A DNA stretch of 41,208 nucleotides from Desulfosporosinus sp. I2 (GCF_000960765.1 NZ_JYNH01000025.1:1-41208); one strand, 5' to 3'; shown: positions 32,057 through 40,779, counted from the stretch's first letter. Numbers and translations are program-made. Notes: a model not told the origin generated them from the sequence alone.

Positions 32057-32452
32057 CTATATTTTTTTATCCAAGAGTATCCCAACATAATCCCGAATTG
32101 CAGCCATTGTATCAAGAAATTCACTAGATGGAAATTCTTTCAGTACTTTATTATTAGTTTGGTCAACTACTTGAACCATCAGTTGGTTCGATTTTTCATG
32201 AACCTTAAAATGAATTGTTGCATCCATTGCTTGTACAAACCGATTCATGGCTTCCGTCATCTGGGTTAGATCTTTTAGATTTACCGGCTTGTTCTTGGCC
32301 TTGTCGTCAGTTGAAGCAGTCAGCAATTTATTCCCAATGTCACCTGACTCCTTCGTTGGAACACCGACAATAGATTGAGTAGGGGGATTTGTCTGCGCTA
32401 CAATTGCTGAACTACCAAAATCTACAGATGTTTTTACTATGCTAATATCCAA
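32057..32452 (-). CDS. flaG: FlaG family protein (second copy, before fliD)
   Basis: This 131-residue protein ends in a clear FlaG domain: MNRFVQAMDATIHFKVHEKS, then LMVQVVDQTNNKVLKEFPSS and IRDYVGILLDKKI. The N-terminal half is low-complexity. I use the TTG at 32452 (start DISIVKTSVDFG), six bases after AGAGGTG. A longer frame from a TTG at 32473 lacks a ribosome binding site and would begin almost at the predicted transcript start. It is the first gene of the sigma28-type flaG-fliD-fliS unit, as in B. subtilis yvyC-fliD. Confidence 0.88.
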   Translation of the reverse strand: MDISIVKTSVDFGSSAIVAQTNPPTQSIVGVPTKESGDIGNKLLTASTDDKAKNKPVNLKDLTQMTEAMNRFVQAMDATIHFKVHEKSNQLMVQVVDQTNNKVLKEFPSSEFLDTMAAIRDYVGILLDKKI

Positions 32453-32486
32453 ATTAAACACCTCTGAATTCAATCATCTAGTAAAT

Positions 32487-32514
32487 GTATCGTAATAAGT
32501 GTTTAAAATCTTTA
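32487..32514 (-). promoter_or_regulatory. Sigma28 (SigD/FliA)-type promoter for flaG-fliD-fliS
   Basis: On the minus strand TAAA (32511-32514), a 16-base spacer and TACGATAC (32487-32494) match the sigma28 pattern (TAAA, 14-16 bases, GCCGATAA) in the -35 and in five of eight -10 positions. Predicted transcription would start near 32480, about 28 bases before the flaG start at 32452. The spacing equals that of the fliK promoter. Confidence 0.55.
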
Positions 32515-32576
32515 GTCTTAATATAAAAACTATCTCAATAAAAGCCAGAACTTTCCCTAACCTTCAAACAAAGATG

Positions 32577-33191
32577 TTATAAGTTATATTTATTCTCCTT
32601 GATTTCATAGTTCGAAATATAAATCTTATTTTCTTCTACATCATTCAGAACCGTTGCTCCTGCCGCAATTATACAATTATCTCCTATTGATACTCCTTCT
32701 AAAATCGTAGACCCTGCACCAATATAACAATTTTCTCCTATTTTTACACCACCAGACACGCAGACAGAATTAGAGATCATGCTATAGTTCTTAACAATTA
32801 CATCATGAGAAATTACACAATTATGATATATGAATACATGGTCTCCTATTATCGAATTTACAGATATGATGGTCTGCGGAAAGACAACAACTCCTTGTCC
32901 TAAAGTTGCAGTTTTATATATTTTAGCATCTAATGATATTAAATTTATAAAACTATTCAGTTCCATTTCTTCCAACTTTCTCCTGCGCAGTTTCATAGAT
33001 CGATAGCTACCTAATCCTGAAATAAACTTTACTTCCTCATCAAAATTGCTCATTTCTTCTAATTTACCTAATATCTCCTTACAGTGTTTAACATCATCTA
33101 AAAAGCCAATCACAGTGTATTGCTCTGAAGCAATCTCCCCTATCTCTCTACCGGTCCCACCATAGGTTAGAATTACAACTTTATCTTTCAT
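32577..33191 (-). CDS. NeuD/PglD-type sugar acyltransferase
   Basis: This protein of about 204 residues has an N-terminal nucleotide-sugar-binding part (KVVILTYGGTGREIGEIA, then YTVIGFLDDVK) and a C-terminal left-handed beta helix of hexapeptide repeats (from about residue 95). The active-site region is IYHNCVISHDVIVKNYSMIS, with the conserved His pair. Such enzymes N- or O-acetylate amino sugars made by a partner aminotransferase, here the next gene upstream. The second ATG (33191) suits AAAGGTG best. The gene is visibly richer in A and T than its neighbours, which hints at separate acquisition. The sugar is not predictable. Confidence 0.85.
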   Translation of the reverse strand: MKDKVVILTYGGTGREIGEIASEQYTVIGFLDDVKHCKEILGKLEEMSNFDEEVKFISGLGSYRSMKLRRRKLEEMELNSFINLISLDAKIYKTATLGQGVVVFPQTIISVNSIIGDHVFIYHNCVISHDVIVKNYSMISNSVCVSGGVKIGENCYIGAGSTILEGVSIGDNCIIAAGATVLNDVEENKIYISNYEIKENKYNL

Positions 33192-33201
33192 CATTTCACC
33201 T

Positions 33202-34320
33202 TTATTGCAAAGATAGAATATCTAAAGTGTTCCTTGAAACAAAATCTACCATTTTAATATCTAATCCTTGATATAGAGGTAGCGCTAACCCAAACTTATA
33301 TAACCGCTCAGAATTATTACCTATGGCTTTTTCACAATCAACACTGTATTTTCGAGCATAGTATGAAAGCATATGTAGTGCATGAGCACCTATATTCGTT
33401 TCAATTCCTCTTTCCCGAAGAATTGATATTATTCGATCACGGTCACATGAATCAGCTAACCTAATCATGAAAGTTTGCCACGCATGTCCATTTACCTCTT
33501 CAGGCAACTGGACTTTATCAGAAATAAGAATATTTCTATATATTTTTTGTATTTTTTTTCGTTCAGTTAGCCAATTATCAAATTTCAATAATTGAACCCT
33601 ACCCAAGGCGGCTTGAATATTGGTCATCCGGTAATTAAATCCAGGCAAAATAAAGTCCAAACCTTTTTCAGTACGCTGAATGCCATGATTACGCCATACA
33701 CGTAATTTAGCGGATAATTCAGTATCATTAGTAGCAATGGCGCCACCTTCTCCAGTGGTAATTGCTTTACGCGGATGGAAAGAAAAGCAACCTACTCGTC
33801 CAAATGCGCCTACCTTCTGTCCATTTTGTATCGCACCTAATCCACAGGCAGCATCTTCTACTACGAGTAAATCGTATTCCTTAGCGATCTGCATAATCGC
33901 CGTTATATCTACCGGACACCCAAATTCGTGGACAGGCATAATCGCACGAATTGTTTCAGGCCCATGCCATTCTGCAATTGCTCGTCGTATATTATCTGGT
34001 GCAATATTGTAAGTAAATAAATCTACATCTACGAAGATAGGTCGTGCACCAACTAATTCTACTACATTAACAGTAGCTGGAAAGGTAAAATCCGGCACAA
34101 GTACCGCATCACCTGGACCTACTCCCAAAGACAGCAAAGCCAAATGCAAAGCCGCCGTACCTGAGGATACCACGACCACTTCTTTGCATCCAATATATTC
34201 AGCCAATTCCCGCTCAAAAAGTTCACATTCTTCCCCATGAACTAATTGCCCGCTCCGCAATACCCGCTCCACGGCGGCACATTCTTCATCAGCAATACTT
34301 GGCACTGATAAGCGGATCAT
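33202..34320 (-). CDS. DegT/DnrJ/EryC1-type nucleotide-sugar aminotransferase
   Basis: This 372-residue PLP enzyme transfers an amino group to a keto sugar. The family marks are [20 protein letters not shown], then [11 protein letters not shown], the Asp in [11 protein letters not shown] and the PLP lysine Lys185 in [15 protein letters not shown]. The ATG overlaps the stop of the upstream epimerase/dehydratase gene by four bases (ATGA), so the two act in one pathway. Together with the downstream acyltransferase it suggests an acylated amino-deoxy sugar for flagellin decoration. Confidence 0.93.
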   Translation of the reverse strand: MIRLSVPSIADEECAAVERVLRSGQLVHGEECELFERELAEYIGCKEVVVVSSGTAALHLALLSLGVGPGDAVLVPDFTFPATVNVVELVGARPIFVDVDLFTYNIAPDNIRRAIAEWHGPETIRAIMPVHEFGCPVDITAIMQIAKEYDLLVVEDAACGLGAIQNGQKVGAFGRVGCFSFHPRKAITTGEGGAIATNDTELSAKLRVWRNHGIQRTEKGLDFILPGFNYRMTNIQAALGRVQLLKFDNWLTERKKIQKIYRNILISDKVQLPEEVNGHAWQTFMIRLADSCDRDRIISILRERGIETNIGAHALHMLSYYARKYSVDCEKAIGNNSERLYKFGLALPLYQGLDIKMVDFVSRNTLDILSLQ

Positions 34321-35360
34321 GGTGTCACCTTCGCTTTAAATATTTCTGGTAATTCCGGCATCTCATCCATATGTTTACGATACCAATCTGCCGTCCGAAC
34401 AATCCCTTCATCCAAGTCTACTTTTGCTTGATAGCCAAGTAATTCCCTTGATTTTTGTACACTTGGAATTCTTAATTCGATGTCTGCAGATAGCGCTTCG
34501 CGAAATACTATTTTTGACTTTGAGTCCAATACTCGACAAACAGCTTGTGCTAGACCATAAATTGTCGTTATTGCTCTAGCGTTTCCAATATTGAATGATT
34601 CACCAACCGCATTCTTATGTGTTAATGCTAACATAGTTCCATCAATCATATCGTCAACATAACACCATGCACGAATTTGATTTCCGTCACCAAAAATATA
34701 AATATCCTCATTTTTTAGCGCTTTGCGTATAAATATTTGTATGGCCCCTTCACCGAGCTGGCCCGGTCCATATATATTAAATGGCCTAACAGTTACAGTT
34801 GGCAAACCATACTGGCGATAATATGCATGAGTTAAATGTTCGCCTGCCAGCTTGCTGACTGCGTATGTCCAACGAGCTTCACCCACCGCCCCAGTTACCG
34901 TCTGACTCCCCTCGTCCACTTTAAAAGCATGAGAGCCAAAAACTTCCGACGTCGAAAAATCTATAAACCGTTCAACCGTTCCAGCATTACAGGCTGCTTC
35001 CAAAACATTGGCGGTTCCAAGCATATTCACCCGCATTGTATTTACAGGGTTTTTCAATGTATTATCAATACCAGCAATCGCTGCCGCATGAATAACGAGC
35101 TGTGAACCCTGAATAACACTTTCGAGCATCCGATAGTCTAAAATATCCCCTCTAACTAATCGGAGATTTTTGTGTGTCGCATATAGTTTCCCCTGAAGAG
35201 AGTCTCGGTCAAAATTATCATATACCACAATTTCATTATCATCGATAAGTCTACCAATTAAAGTAGAACCAATAAAGCCCGCACCACCGGTAATAAATAT
35301 GCGCTTATTTTTTATCATTTCGTCTACCCACTTCCTAATCTCCGATCTCGAATACAGCAC
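34317..35360 (-). CDS. NAD-dependent nucleotide-sugar epimerase/dehydratase
   Basis: This extended short-chain dehydrogenase has the Rossmann motif ([13 protein letters not shown]), the Ser/Thr-Ser-Glu active-site loop ([10 protein letters not shown]) and YAVSK for Tyr/Lys. The FSTSEVFG loop resembles sugar 4,6-dehydratases and UDP-glucuronate decarboxylases, so a keto-sugar product feeding the aminotransferase is plausible. The start is uncertain. A GTG at 35360 adjoins the upstream stop and has AAAGGA six bases before it. An ATG at 35318 gives the more usual N-terminus ([12 protein letters not shown]). Confidence 0.92.
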   Translation of the reverse strand: MLYSRSEIRKWVDEMIKNKRIFITGGAGFIGSTLIGRLIDDNEIVVYDNFDRDSLQGKLYATHKNLRLVRGDILDYRMLESVIQGSQLVIHAAAIAGIDNTLKNPVNTMRVNMLGTANVLEAACNAGTVERFIDFSTSEVFGSHAFKVDEGSQTVTGAVGEARWTYAVSKLAGEHLTHAYYRQYGLPTVTVRPFNIYGPGQLGEGAIQIFIRKALKNEDIYIFGDGNQIRAWCYVDDMIDGTMLALTHKNAVGESFNIGNARAITTIYGLAQAVCRVLDSKSKIVFREALSADIELRIPSVQKSRELLGYQAKVDLDEGIVRTADWYRKHMDEMPELPEIFKAKVTP

Positions 35361-36722
35361 CTATAATCCTTTGTAAATAGAAACCAATTTTTCCGCCACA
35401 ACATTGGCATCATGGTACTGTTCCGCATACACCCGTCCTCTTAGCCCCAAGTCAGGTAGCATGTCTTGATTGTTTAGGACGTTTCTTAACACATCCGTAA
35501 TTGTATCCGGATTAGCGATAAGCAATGGCAATTCCCCAGGATATTTATCCTTCATATATTCGCTAATCCAACAAACGACAGGTTTACCCATGGCCATTGC
35601 TTCAACAGCCAGTAGCCCATATGAACCAATCAGAATCTGATCAATAATTAAGTCAGCCTGTTGGTAAGTGGCTTTGGCTTGATTATGGCTCATTCCCTGA
35701 ATTAGTTGGAAGTCAAAATCATACTCTTGGCGTAACGTATCAATAGCTCGTAAAATATATTCCGTTCCTTTAACTTCCGGACTTGTCGGCGCATGCACAA
35801 ATAGCGGACGGGGATTTGGTTGGGTTGGCTTTGGATAGTAGCTACTCAAATCTATCGCCTGCCGCAAGATATGGACCCTGGGAAAATAATCCTTAACATA
35901 AAGATACAATTCGTGATCACCGACAATACAGTCCTGAATATGGATAGCCGTCTTTTTTATATCATTCACCATTTTTAATTCATCTGTATTTTTTACGCAT
36001 ATATACGGATTATGCTTACGTGCTACAGAAAGACGCCGCACATCTGATCCCCAATAATGCATGACTCTCTTTTTGCTTAATGGCTCCAATAACGACAGAT
36101 CAGAATGATCAAATGTTAATGTTGTACCGAAATGAAAATGGAAAATATCATAATTACTGAGCATATCGGCTGCAAATGCCTTCGCTTTCAGATTAGCTTC
36201 TTCTTGTGTTCGACAGTCGCTAAATGATATGTCTTGCGCGGAATCATAGCCGAGATAGCTGTTGTAATAATTAACCGCCTGGGCCGAAATTCCCTTTCTT
36301 TTCAATGCAGCCGTCAACGTATTCATCTGATTGGCTATTTCCATTGTTCCTTGTAAAACCTTAAACCCTGTCGTCGGTAACCTTGAACTAGCCAAAACAT
36401 CTGTTGCCATAGTATTCCCCAACATGTATAGCAAAGCATATGCACGAACTGCCTCCGCAGGGTTGTTGTCAATTGCCGATGCCATAAACAATAAATTTTG
36501 CAGCAAATCCTGATGATACGGATCTATCTCCAAGCCTTGCCGTATGGATAACATGGCATCACAGGCATTCCCTTTAGACAGATGCAGTCCCGCCTGCAGG
36601 GAGTACCCTTCCACATCGTCAGGAAAAAACTCGCAGTATTGGCGTAAGCTTTCCTCAGCTTCGGTGATTAAACCATGTTCTAGTAACCAGGCAATATCAT
36701 TAGAAATTTCTTTTTTTTGCAT
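35361..36722 (-). CDS. TPR-containing glycosyltransferase, GT4-like fold
   Basis: This 453-residue protein has TPR-like helices in the first ~110 residues (LLEHGLITEAEESLRQYCEF, then AMLSIRQGLEIDPYH). A GT-B glycosyltransferase follows, with IFHFHFG, VMHYWGSDVRRLS and the C-terminal nucleotide-binding helix (GSYGLLAVEAMAMGKPVVCW). TPR plus glycosyltransferase is a common build for enzymes that modify flagellin. It begins 35 bases after the GT2 gene. The acceptor is inferred from location between hag and fliD, not from sequence. Confidence 0.85.
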   Translation of the reverse strand: MQKKEISNDIAWLLEHGLITEAEESLRQYCEFFPDDVEGYSLQAGLHLSKGNACDAMLSIRQGLEIDPYHQDLLQNLLFMASAIDNNPAEAVRAYALLYMLGNTMATDVLASSRLPTTGFKVLQGTMEIANQMNTLTAALKRKGISAQAVNYYNSYLGYDSAQDISFSDCRTQEEANLKAKAFAADMLSNYDIFHFHFGTTLTFDHSDLSLLEPLSKKRVMHYWGSDVRRLSVARKHNPYICVKNTDELKMVNDIKKTAIHIQDCIVGDHELYLYVKDYFPRVHILRQAIDLSSYYPKPTQPNPRPLFVHAPTSPEVKGTEYILRAIDTLRQEYDFDFQLIQGMSHNQAKATYQQADLIIDQILIGSYGLLAVEAMAMGKPVVCWISEYMKDKYPGELPLLIANPDTITDVLRNVLNNQDMLPDLGLRGRVYAEQYHDANVVAEKLVSIYKGL

Positions 36723-36757
36723 TTTATTGCCTCTATTCGTATCGATTAATGACGATA

Positions 36758-38851
36758 TTAATTGATTGTCTCATGCCTTTTTTTGATAATTAACGTTTTA
36801 TATGCAAACAACCTGACGTCTCCGCCAATGATGGTTTCACACTCATTAACCATATTAAGTGCTTCCTCTAATTGCCCGGCGGTGATAAGGCTCTCCACAT
36901 TTGCCAGCAGTTGTTTAGTCAACTGCTCCATCTCACCATCATCTTCCTTGTCTGATAGGGATCCAAGGATAATTTCAACACCTCTGCTCATATCCGGATA
37001 AACTTCCAAAGCCTTCCTTAAATATTGAACACTCTTACTACCATCGGATTTAGATCGTTCTGCAAGCATCATATAGAGCAAATATATTTCTTCCACATTT
37101 TTTAGATCAAAAACAAGCTCTTTGGCAAATACAATTTCATTATAGAGAGTTTGCAGATATATTGATCCGCTATAAAGATAAACAGCAAATACCTGCCTAT
37201 ACTCTTGTTCATCTAGTGCACCTGAAAACAACAAATATTTAGCAATATTCTTCGCCAATCGGGCTTTACTATATGTCACTGCGCCAGTCAACTCGATGGA
37301 AAATACGTATTGACGACTGCGGTTTAGGAACTCCTGCCGGTGGCAGTCCTCCAAATGTTTCATAAAATTCAGGATAGTCTGTTCAGTTAGAAGCTGTCCG
37401 CCGATCTCGCATAATAAATCATCTTGCATTAATGCAAAGAGCGTAAGGGAAAAATAGGGTTGCATTTGGTTTGGATCTTTGCGGAAAATTTCCTTTGCCA
37501 AATCCGCGACCGTACTTCTTCCCAACCTCACACGGTTCAGAGTACCGTAAAGGTCAGGTAGTTCGGCGAACATACTACTGTACGCATCCCGAACCTCTAT
37601 TGATGCACCCTGCCACCTAGTTTCAGCATCTTCCACTACAGCTGCCGTCAACTCATCTCCAGCCTTGATCACTGATTGGTAAAATTGATAGTTCTCCGCA
37701 AAGCTACCTAGAGCATAATCCAATTGAACAATCATTTTATATACACTACCGCGAAACTCTTCGTTTTTCATCTCCGAATTCATCAGTATAGCAGTATGTT
37801 TTTTAGCACGTTCCAGTTCGCCTACTTTGATAGACATCGTTGCCATGTTGAAATGGGCTTCTATTGTATTATTTAATGTGTAATGGCTAATAGATATATC
37901 ATACCGGATTTTCAATTGTGCAAAATTCTCTACCAGCAGTAAATAGCGATCATAATATTGATACGACTTTTCAAACTCTTCTCGAAGTGCATAGGTCTGC
38001 GCAAGGAAGAAAATTACATCCACATACTCAGGTTGCATTTCCAGAGTCTTAAGAGCGATGGTTACCACTTCTTCATCATAATATCCAGCAGCAACATAAA
38101 ATTGAACCACTGCCCCTAAAATATAGATGTTCTGCTTCAACAATGCTTCATCCCTATTAATGAGATGGTATGCCTTTAAGATTTCGTGCAGTGCCTGCTT
38201 GTTATCTCCGTACATAGAATAGGTTACCGCCAACTGATAGCGATAATAGAAATTTTCCGGATCCTTTTCCAATTCCTTTTTGAGCAACAGGCTGGTTCGC
38301 TGAAATTTTTTATTCATCAGTTCCGAGTCAGTTGTCATATAGCCATAGTGCAACAAACTGGCCTCAGTAGGCAATAATTGTCCTTTCACATGGGGCTGGT
38401 TGTGGATGACTCCGGAATAACAGAAATCTGCTGCCCGTCGGAAAACACGAGCCGACATTAAAGGGAGCCGTTCATTTTTACGGCCAGTAATATTTATAAC
38501 TGTCATTAAGGCCCCACCCACACTTTTGCCATGTTTAGCCTTAACAAATTCAACGATTCCTTTATAGTTTTCCAATTCCTCATCTGCATCAATAATCAGA
38601 ACCCATTCCCCGGTGGCATAGCCAATAGTCGTATTACGCATGGCAGCAAAATCATTATTCCAAGGATGAAAAAATAGCTTATCGGTATATTCCTTGACGA
38701 TTTCCACACTGTTGTCTGTGGAGCCTGTGTCAACAATTATAAGTTCAGATGACACTTCTTTCATTAAAGGTTTTAGACTCTCCAGACAACGCCGCAGGTT
38801 TATCTCTTCATTCTTTATCATCATACATATACTCAAAGTGAGCTTCCTCAA
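36758..38851 (-). CDS. Glycosyltransferase family 2 with C-terminal TPR region
   Basis: This protein of about 697 residues begins with a GT2 domain: LTLSICMMIKNEEINLRRCL, LIIVDTGSTDNSVEI and the metal-binding DADEE. A long TPR-like helical region follows from about residue 190 (ENFYYRYQLAVTYSMYGDNK, then VDVIFFLAQTYALREEFEKS). I prefer a TTG at 38851, because AAAGGA lies eight bases before it; the ATG at 38860 is inside that site. It is the first gene after flagellin. In Clostridioides difficile the flagellin glycosyltransferase is likewise encoded next to fliC, so flagellin is the likely acceptor. Confidence 0.87.
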   Translation of the reverse strand: MRKLTLSICMMIKNEEINLRRCLESLKPLMKEVSSELIIVDTGSTDNSVEIVKEYTDKLFFHPWNNDFAAMRNTTIGYATGEWVLIIDADEELENYKGIVEFVKAKHGKSVGGALMTVINITGRKNERLPLMSARVFRRAADFCYSGVIHNQPHVKGQLLPTEASLLHYGYMTTDSELMNKKFQRTSLLLKKELEKDPENFYYRYQLAVTYSMYGDNKQALHEILKAYHLINRDEALLKQNIYILGAVVQFYVAAGYYDEEVVTIALKTLEMQPEYVDVIFFLAQTYALREEFEKSYQYYDRYLLLVENFAQLKIRYDISISHYTLNNTIEAHFNMATMSIKVGELERAKKHTAILMNSEMKNEEFRGSVYKMIVQLDYALGSFAENYQFYQSVIKAGDELTAAVVEDAETRWQGASIEVRDAYSSMFAELPDLYGTLNRVRLGRSTVADLAKEIFRKDPNQMQPYFSLTLFALMQDDLLCEIGGQLLTEQTILNFMKHLEDCHRQEFLNRSRQYVFSIELTGAVTYSKARLAKNIAKYLLFSGALDEQEYRQVFAVYLYSGSIYLQTLYNEIVFAKELVFDLKNVEEIYLLYMMLAERSKSDGSKSVQYLRKALEVYPDMSRGVEIILGSLSDKEDDGEMEQLTKQLLANVESLITAGQLEEALNMVNECETIIGGDVRLFAYKTLIIKKRHETIN

Positions 38852-38938
38852 AATAATCATCCTTTTTTTGTAAATTACTTTATTTCTATCTCAAACTGAA
38901 ACTTTGTTCTCAGGAATTTGCAATATTTAAGTAATGAT

Positions 38939-38964
38939 ATTATATATTGTTTCGGTCTTGTCAA
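38939..38964 (-). promoter_or_regulatory. Possible sigma70-type promoter for the glycosylation genes
   Basis: On the minus strand a perfect TTGACA (38959-38964) and a perfect TATAAT (38939-38944) occur, but only 14 bases apart where 16-18 is normal. The site lies between the hag terminator and the GT2 gene, where a new promoter is expected. Spacing makes it doubtful. Confidence 0.3.
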
Positions 38965-39002
38965 TCCGCTCACAAGCTGATACTTACAGTTATATCAAAT
39001 AA

Positions 39003-39045
39003 TATGTTAAAGCCGGAGCCAGAAACATGCGTTTCTGCCCCCGGC
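39003..39045 (-). terminator. Rho-independent terminator after flagellin
   Basis: A 15-bp stem with one mismatch and one G-U pair (GCCGGGGGCAGAAAC against GTTTCTGGCTCCGGC) and a GCAT loop lies at 39012-39045. It is followed by TTTAACATATT on the minus strand. It is 22 bases after the hag stop and should separate hag from the glycosylation genes, though the U-run is poor. Confidence 0.8.
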
Positions 39046-39067
39046 ATGCAGTTATAAAGTTAAGTTC

Positions 39068-40252
39068 TTATCTTAGAAGTTGCAAAACGCCTTGCGGTTG
39101 TTGGTTGGCTTGGGCTAGCATAGCAGTAGCTGCCTGGCTAAGAATATTGTTCTTTTGGAAGCTCATCATTTCTTTGGCCATATCTACGTCACGAACTCGG
39201 GATTCGGCAGCAGTCAGATTTTCACTAGCTGAGCCTAAATTGTTAATGGTGTGTTCCAGACGGTTCTGGATAGCACCCAAAGAACTCCGTTGGCTAGATA
39301 CTTTCGCAGTAGCGACATCAACTGTAGCAATAGCTGTTTGGGCTCCAAATTTTGTGGAAATGTCAATAGAACCTACACCCAGAGCAGTTGCGCGCATATC
39401 GGACATTGAGATAAAGGCAGTCTGTCCGGCATTAGCACCGATTTGGGTCATAACCGAAGCTCCCAGAGTATTCGATGCAGCTTGGAATTTGTTGAATACC
39501 ATAGTAATGCTTTCGCCTACTTTCATGGTATTCAGTGTACCGTTGGTAACATCGGCAGTTGCAGTCGAAGCACCAGCAATACCAGAATTCAGGGTGATTA
39601 CGATGGATGAAGTAAGAGTTAATGAAGTAGAGGCAGAACCACTAGGGCCAATAATCTGGAAATCACTGGCTGCAAAACCAGCACCAGCTTGGGATACCTT
39701 TACAATCATATAGGCGCCATCACTGGCCGCATTCCTGGTCAATGTAGCAGCCACAGCCGCGGAAAATGAAACAGTCGTACTACTGTTATTGTTGATCGAA
39801 GCACCACCCAATACTGCGGCAGCGACACCTTTGGCCGAACCATCCAGCAATTTCTTGGTGTTAAATTCAGTGGTATTGCCAATACGATCGAGTTCTGTCT
39901 GAAGCTGTTTAACCTCACCCTGGAGCTGTGTGCGGTCATCAGTGGTATTGGTATCATTGGAAGATTGGACAGCCAGCTCGCGCATCCGTTGGAGGATGCT
40001 GTGACTTTCGCTCAATGCACCTTCTGCTGTTTGAATCAATGAGATACTGTCTTGAGCATTCCGGGTACCTTGGTCTAAACCGCGGATTTGACCACGCATT
40101 TTTTCCGAAATTGCCAGACCTGCAGCATCGTCACCAGCACGGTTGATACGGAGACCTGAGGACAATTTCTCCAGAGATTTTGCGGAAGCAGCATTGTTAG
40201 CAGACAATTTGTTATAGGTGTTCAGCGACGCGATGTTGTGATTAATAATCAT
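39068..40252 (-). CDS. hag: Flagellin
   Basis: This 394-residue filament protein has the conserved N-terminal D0/D1 ([20 protein letters not shown], then [20 protein letters not shown]) and C-terminal D1/D0 ([20 protein letters not shown], then [20 protein letters not shown]). The middle (about 145-300) is Ala/Thr/Ser-rich and surface-exposed, offering many Ser/Thr acceptor sites for sugar. I use the ATG at 40252, eight bases after AAGGAGG; a longer frame upstream lacks support. Expression is likely set by a sigma28-type promoter and by CsrA at the leader. Confidence 0.98.
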   Translation of the reverse strand: MIINHNIASLNTYNKLSANNAASAKSLEKLSSGLRINRAGDDAAGLAISEKMRGQIRGLDQGTRNAQDSISLIQTAEGALSESHSILQRMRELAVQSSNDTNTTDDRTQLQGEVKQLQTELDRIGNTTEFNTKKLLDGSAKGVAAAVLGGASINNNSSTTVSFSAAVAATLTRNAASDGAYMIVKVSQAGAGFAASDFQIIGPSGSASTSLTLTSSIVITLNSGIAGASTATADVTNGTLNTMKVGESITMVFNKFQAASNTLGASVMTQIGANAGQTAFISMSDMRATALGVGSIDISTKFGAQTAIATVDVATAKVSSQRSSLGAIQNRLEHTINNLGSASENLTAAESRVRDVDMAKEMMSFQKNNILSQAATAMLAQANQQPQGVLQLLR

Positions 40253-40260
40253 TATATATT

Positions 40261-40294
40261 CCTCCTTGATTTTGATGCCAGGCATCCTTGCCCG
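40261..40294 (-). promoter_or_regulatory. CsrA-binding hairpin plus ribosome binding site of hag
   Basis: In the hag leader RNA, CGGGC-AAGGAU-GCCUG (40279-40294) is a 5-bp hairpin with the hexaloop AAGGAU. This is the A-N-GGA loop that CsrA recognises. Eleven bases further lies the ribosome binding site AAGGAGG (40261-40267), a second GGA. In B. subtilis CsrA binds two such sites in the hag leader, one over the ribosome binding site, and FliW relieves it. csrA and fliW are next door here. Confidence 0.72.
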
Positions 40295-40375
40295 TGCATT
40301 TCCTATTGCTTGCTGTAGAATACTTAAACCCTCCGGCCGGTTGGGAAAAGGTTTCTACTACATTGCTTACTAGAT

Positions 40376-40403
40376 ATATCGCTAGTTTTTGATTTTTACC
40401 TTA
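40376..40403 (-). promoter_or_regulatory. Possible sigma28-type promoter for hag
   Basis: On the minus strand TAAG (40400-40403), 16 bases, then AGCGATAT (40376-40383). This agrees with the sigma28 pattern at three of four -35 bases and six of eight -10 bases, with the same 16-base spacer as at fliK and flaG. A transcript from about 40369 would have a leader of about 117 bases containing the CsrA hairpin. Confidence 0.45.
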
Positions 40404-40416
40404 GGGCTAATACCGG

Positions 40417-40539
40417 TCATAAATAACCATTTATACATTCATTAGTCGACCATTCTTCTAATTCCTCCTGTTTTCGTCTCCTTTTCCAAAACCAACGAGA
40501 TAAGACAGCGAAAGAACGCGAATAGTAGATAACTTTCAT
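40417..40539 (-). CDS. Possible 40-residue small protein between csrA and hag
   Basis: An ATG at 40539 opens a 40-codon frame ending at TGA (40417-40419). The product starts MKVIYYSRSFAVLSRWFW and has a strongly charged middle (KRRRKQEELEEW). It is too short to judge by codon use and I know no homologue. The only nearby ribosome binding site (AAGGA, 13 bases upstream) lies within the 3' arm of the long helix of the structured RNA candidate, so translation would be gated by that fold. The frame ends just before the hag promoter candidate. Confidence 0.3.
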   Translation of the reverse strand: MKVIYYSRSFAVLSRWFWKRRRKQEELEEWSTNECINGYL

Positions 40540-40548
40540 AATCGTGGG

Positions 40549-40679
40549 AGCTTCCTTCGGTCAATCCCTAAGGGTACAACCCCAACGCATTAGAAGACAA
40601 TTCAAATAATTAAAGCATCCCAGAAAAGCCAAGTCTTAGCCATTCAAGGATGCTTGTGTATGGTCCACCAAAGGAAGCT
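40549..40679 (-). ncRNA. Structured RNA candidate between csrA and hag (unassigned)
   Basis: Two nested helices are visible in the minus-strand sequence. The outer is 13 bp (AGCUUCCUUUGGU, 40667-40679, with ACCGAAGGAAGCU, 40549-40561, one U-G pair). The inner is 8 bp (AAGCAUCC, 40648-40655, with GGAUGCUU, 40613-40620). The single U-G pair would be a C-A mismatch on the other strand, which favours minus-strand transcription. Several GGA triplets occur. It does not show the conserved core of c-di-GMP-I, T-box or other riboswitches I know. A sRNA, a leader element or a mobile-element relic are all possible. Confidence 0.45.
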
Positions 40680-40779
40680 GTTAATCCTTACCTAAGGGGA
40701 TGTGTGAAAACTTAGTCCCAAAATTCTAAGTGGTTACAACAAAGCACAAGTGGGAATGTGAAAACAACACCAACAAGTT

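Noticed and set aside
39027-39713. 228-codon plus-strand frame opposite flagellin
   Set aside because: It is antisense to a certain flagellin gene and shows no family pattern. The long frame follows from the Ala/Thr-rich codons of hag.
40411-40434. Alternative sigma28 site for hag (ACCGGTAT with TAAA upstream)
   Set aside because: The spacer is only 12 bases, outside the 14-16 range; the TAAG-N16-AGCGATAT site is better.
40549-40710. c-di-GMP or T-box riboswitch before hag
   Set aside because: The conserved cores of these classes are not present. Only the two helices can be supported.
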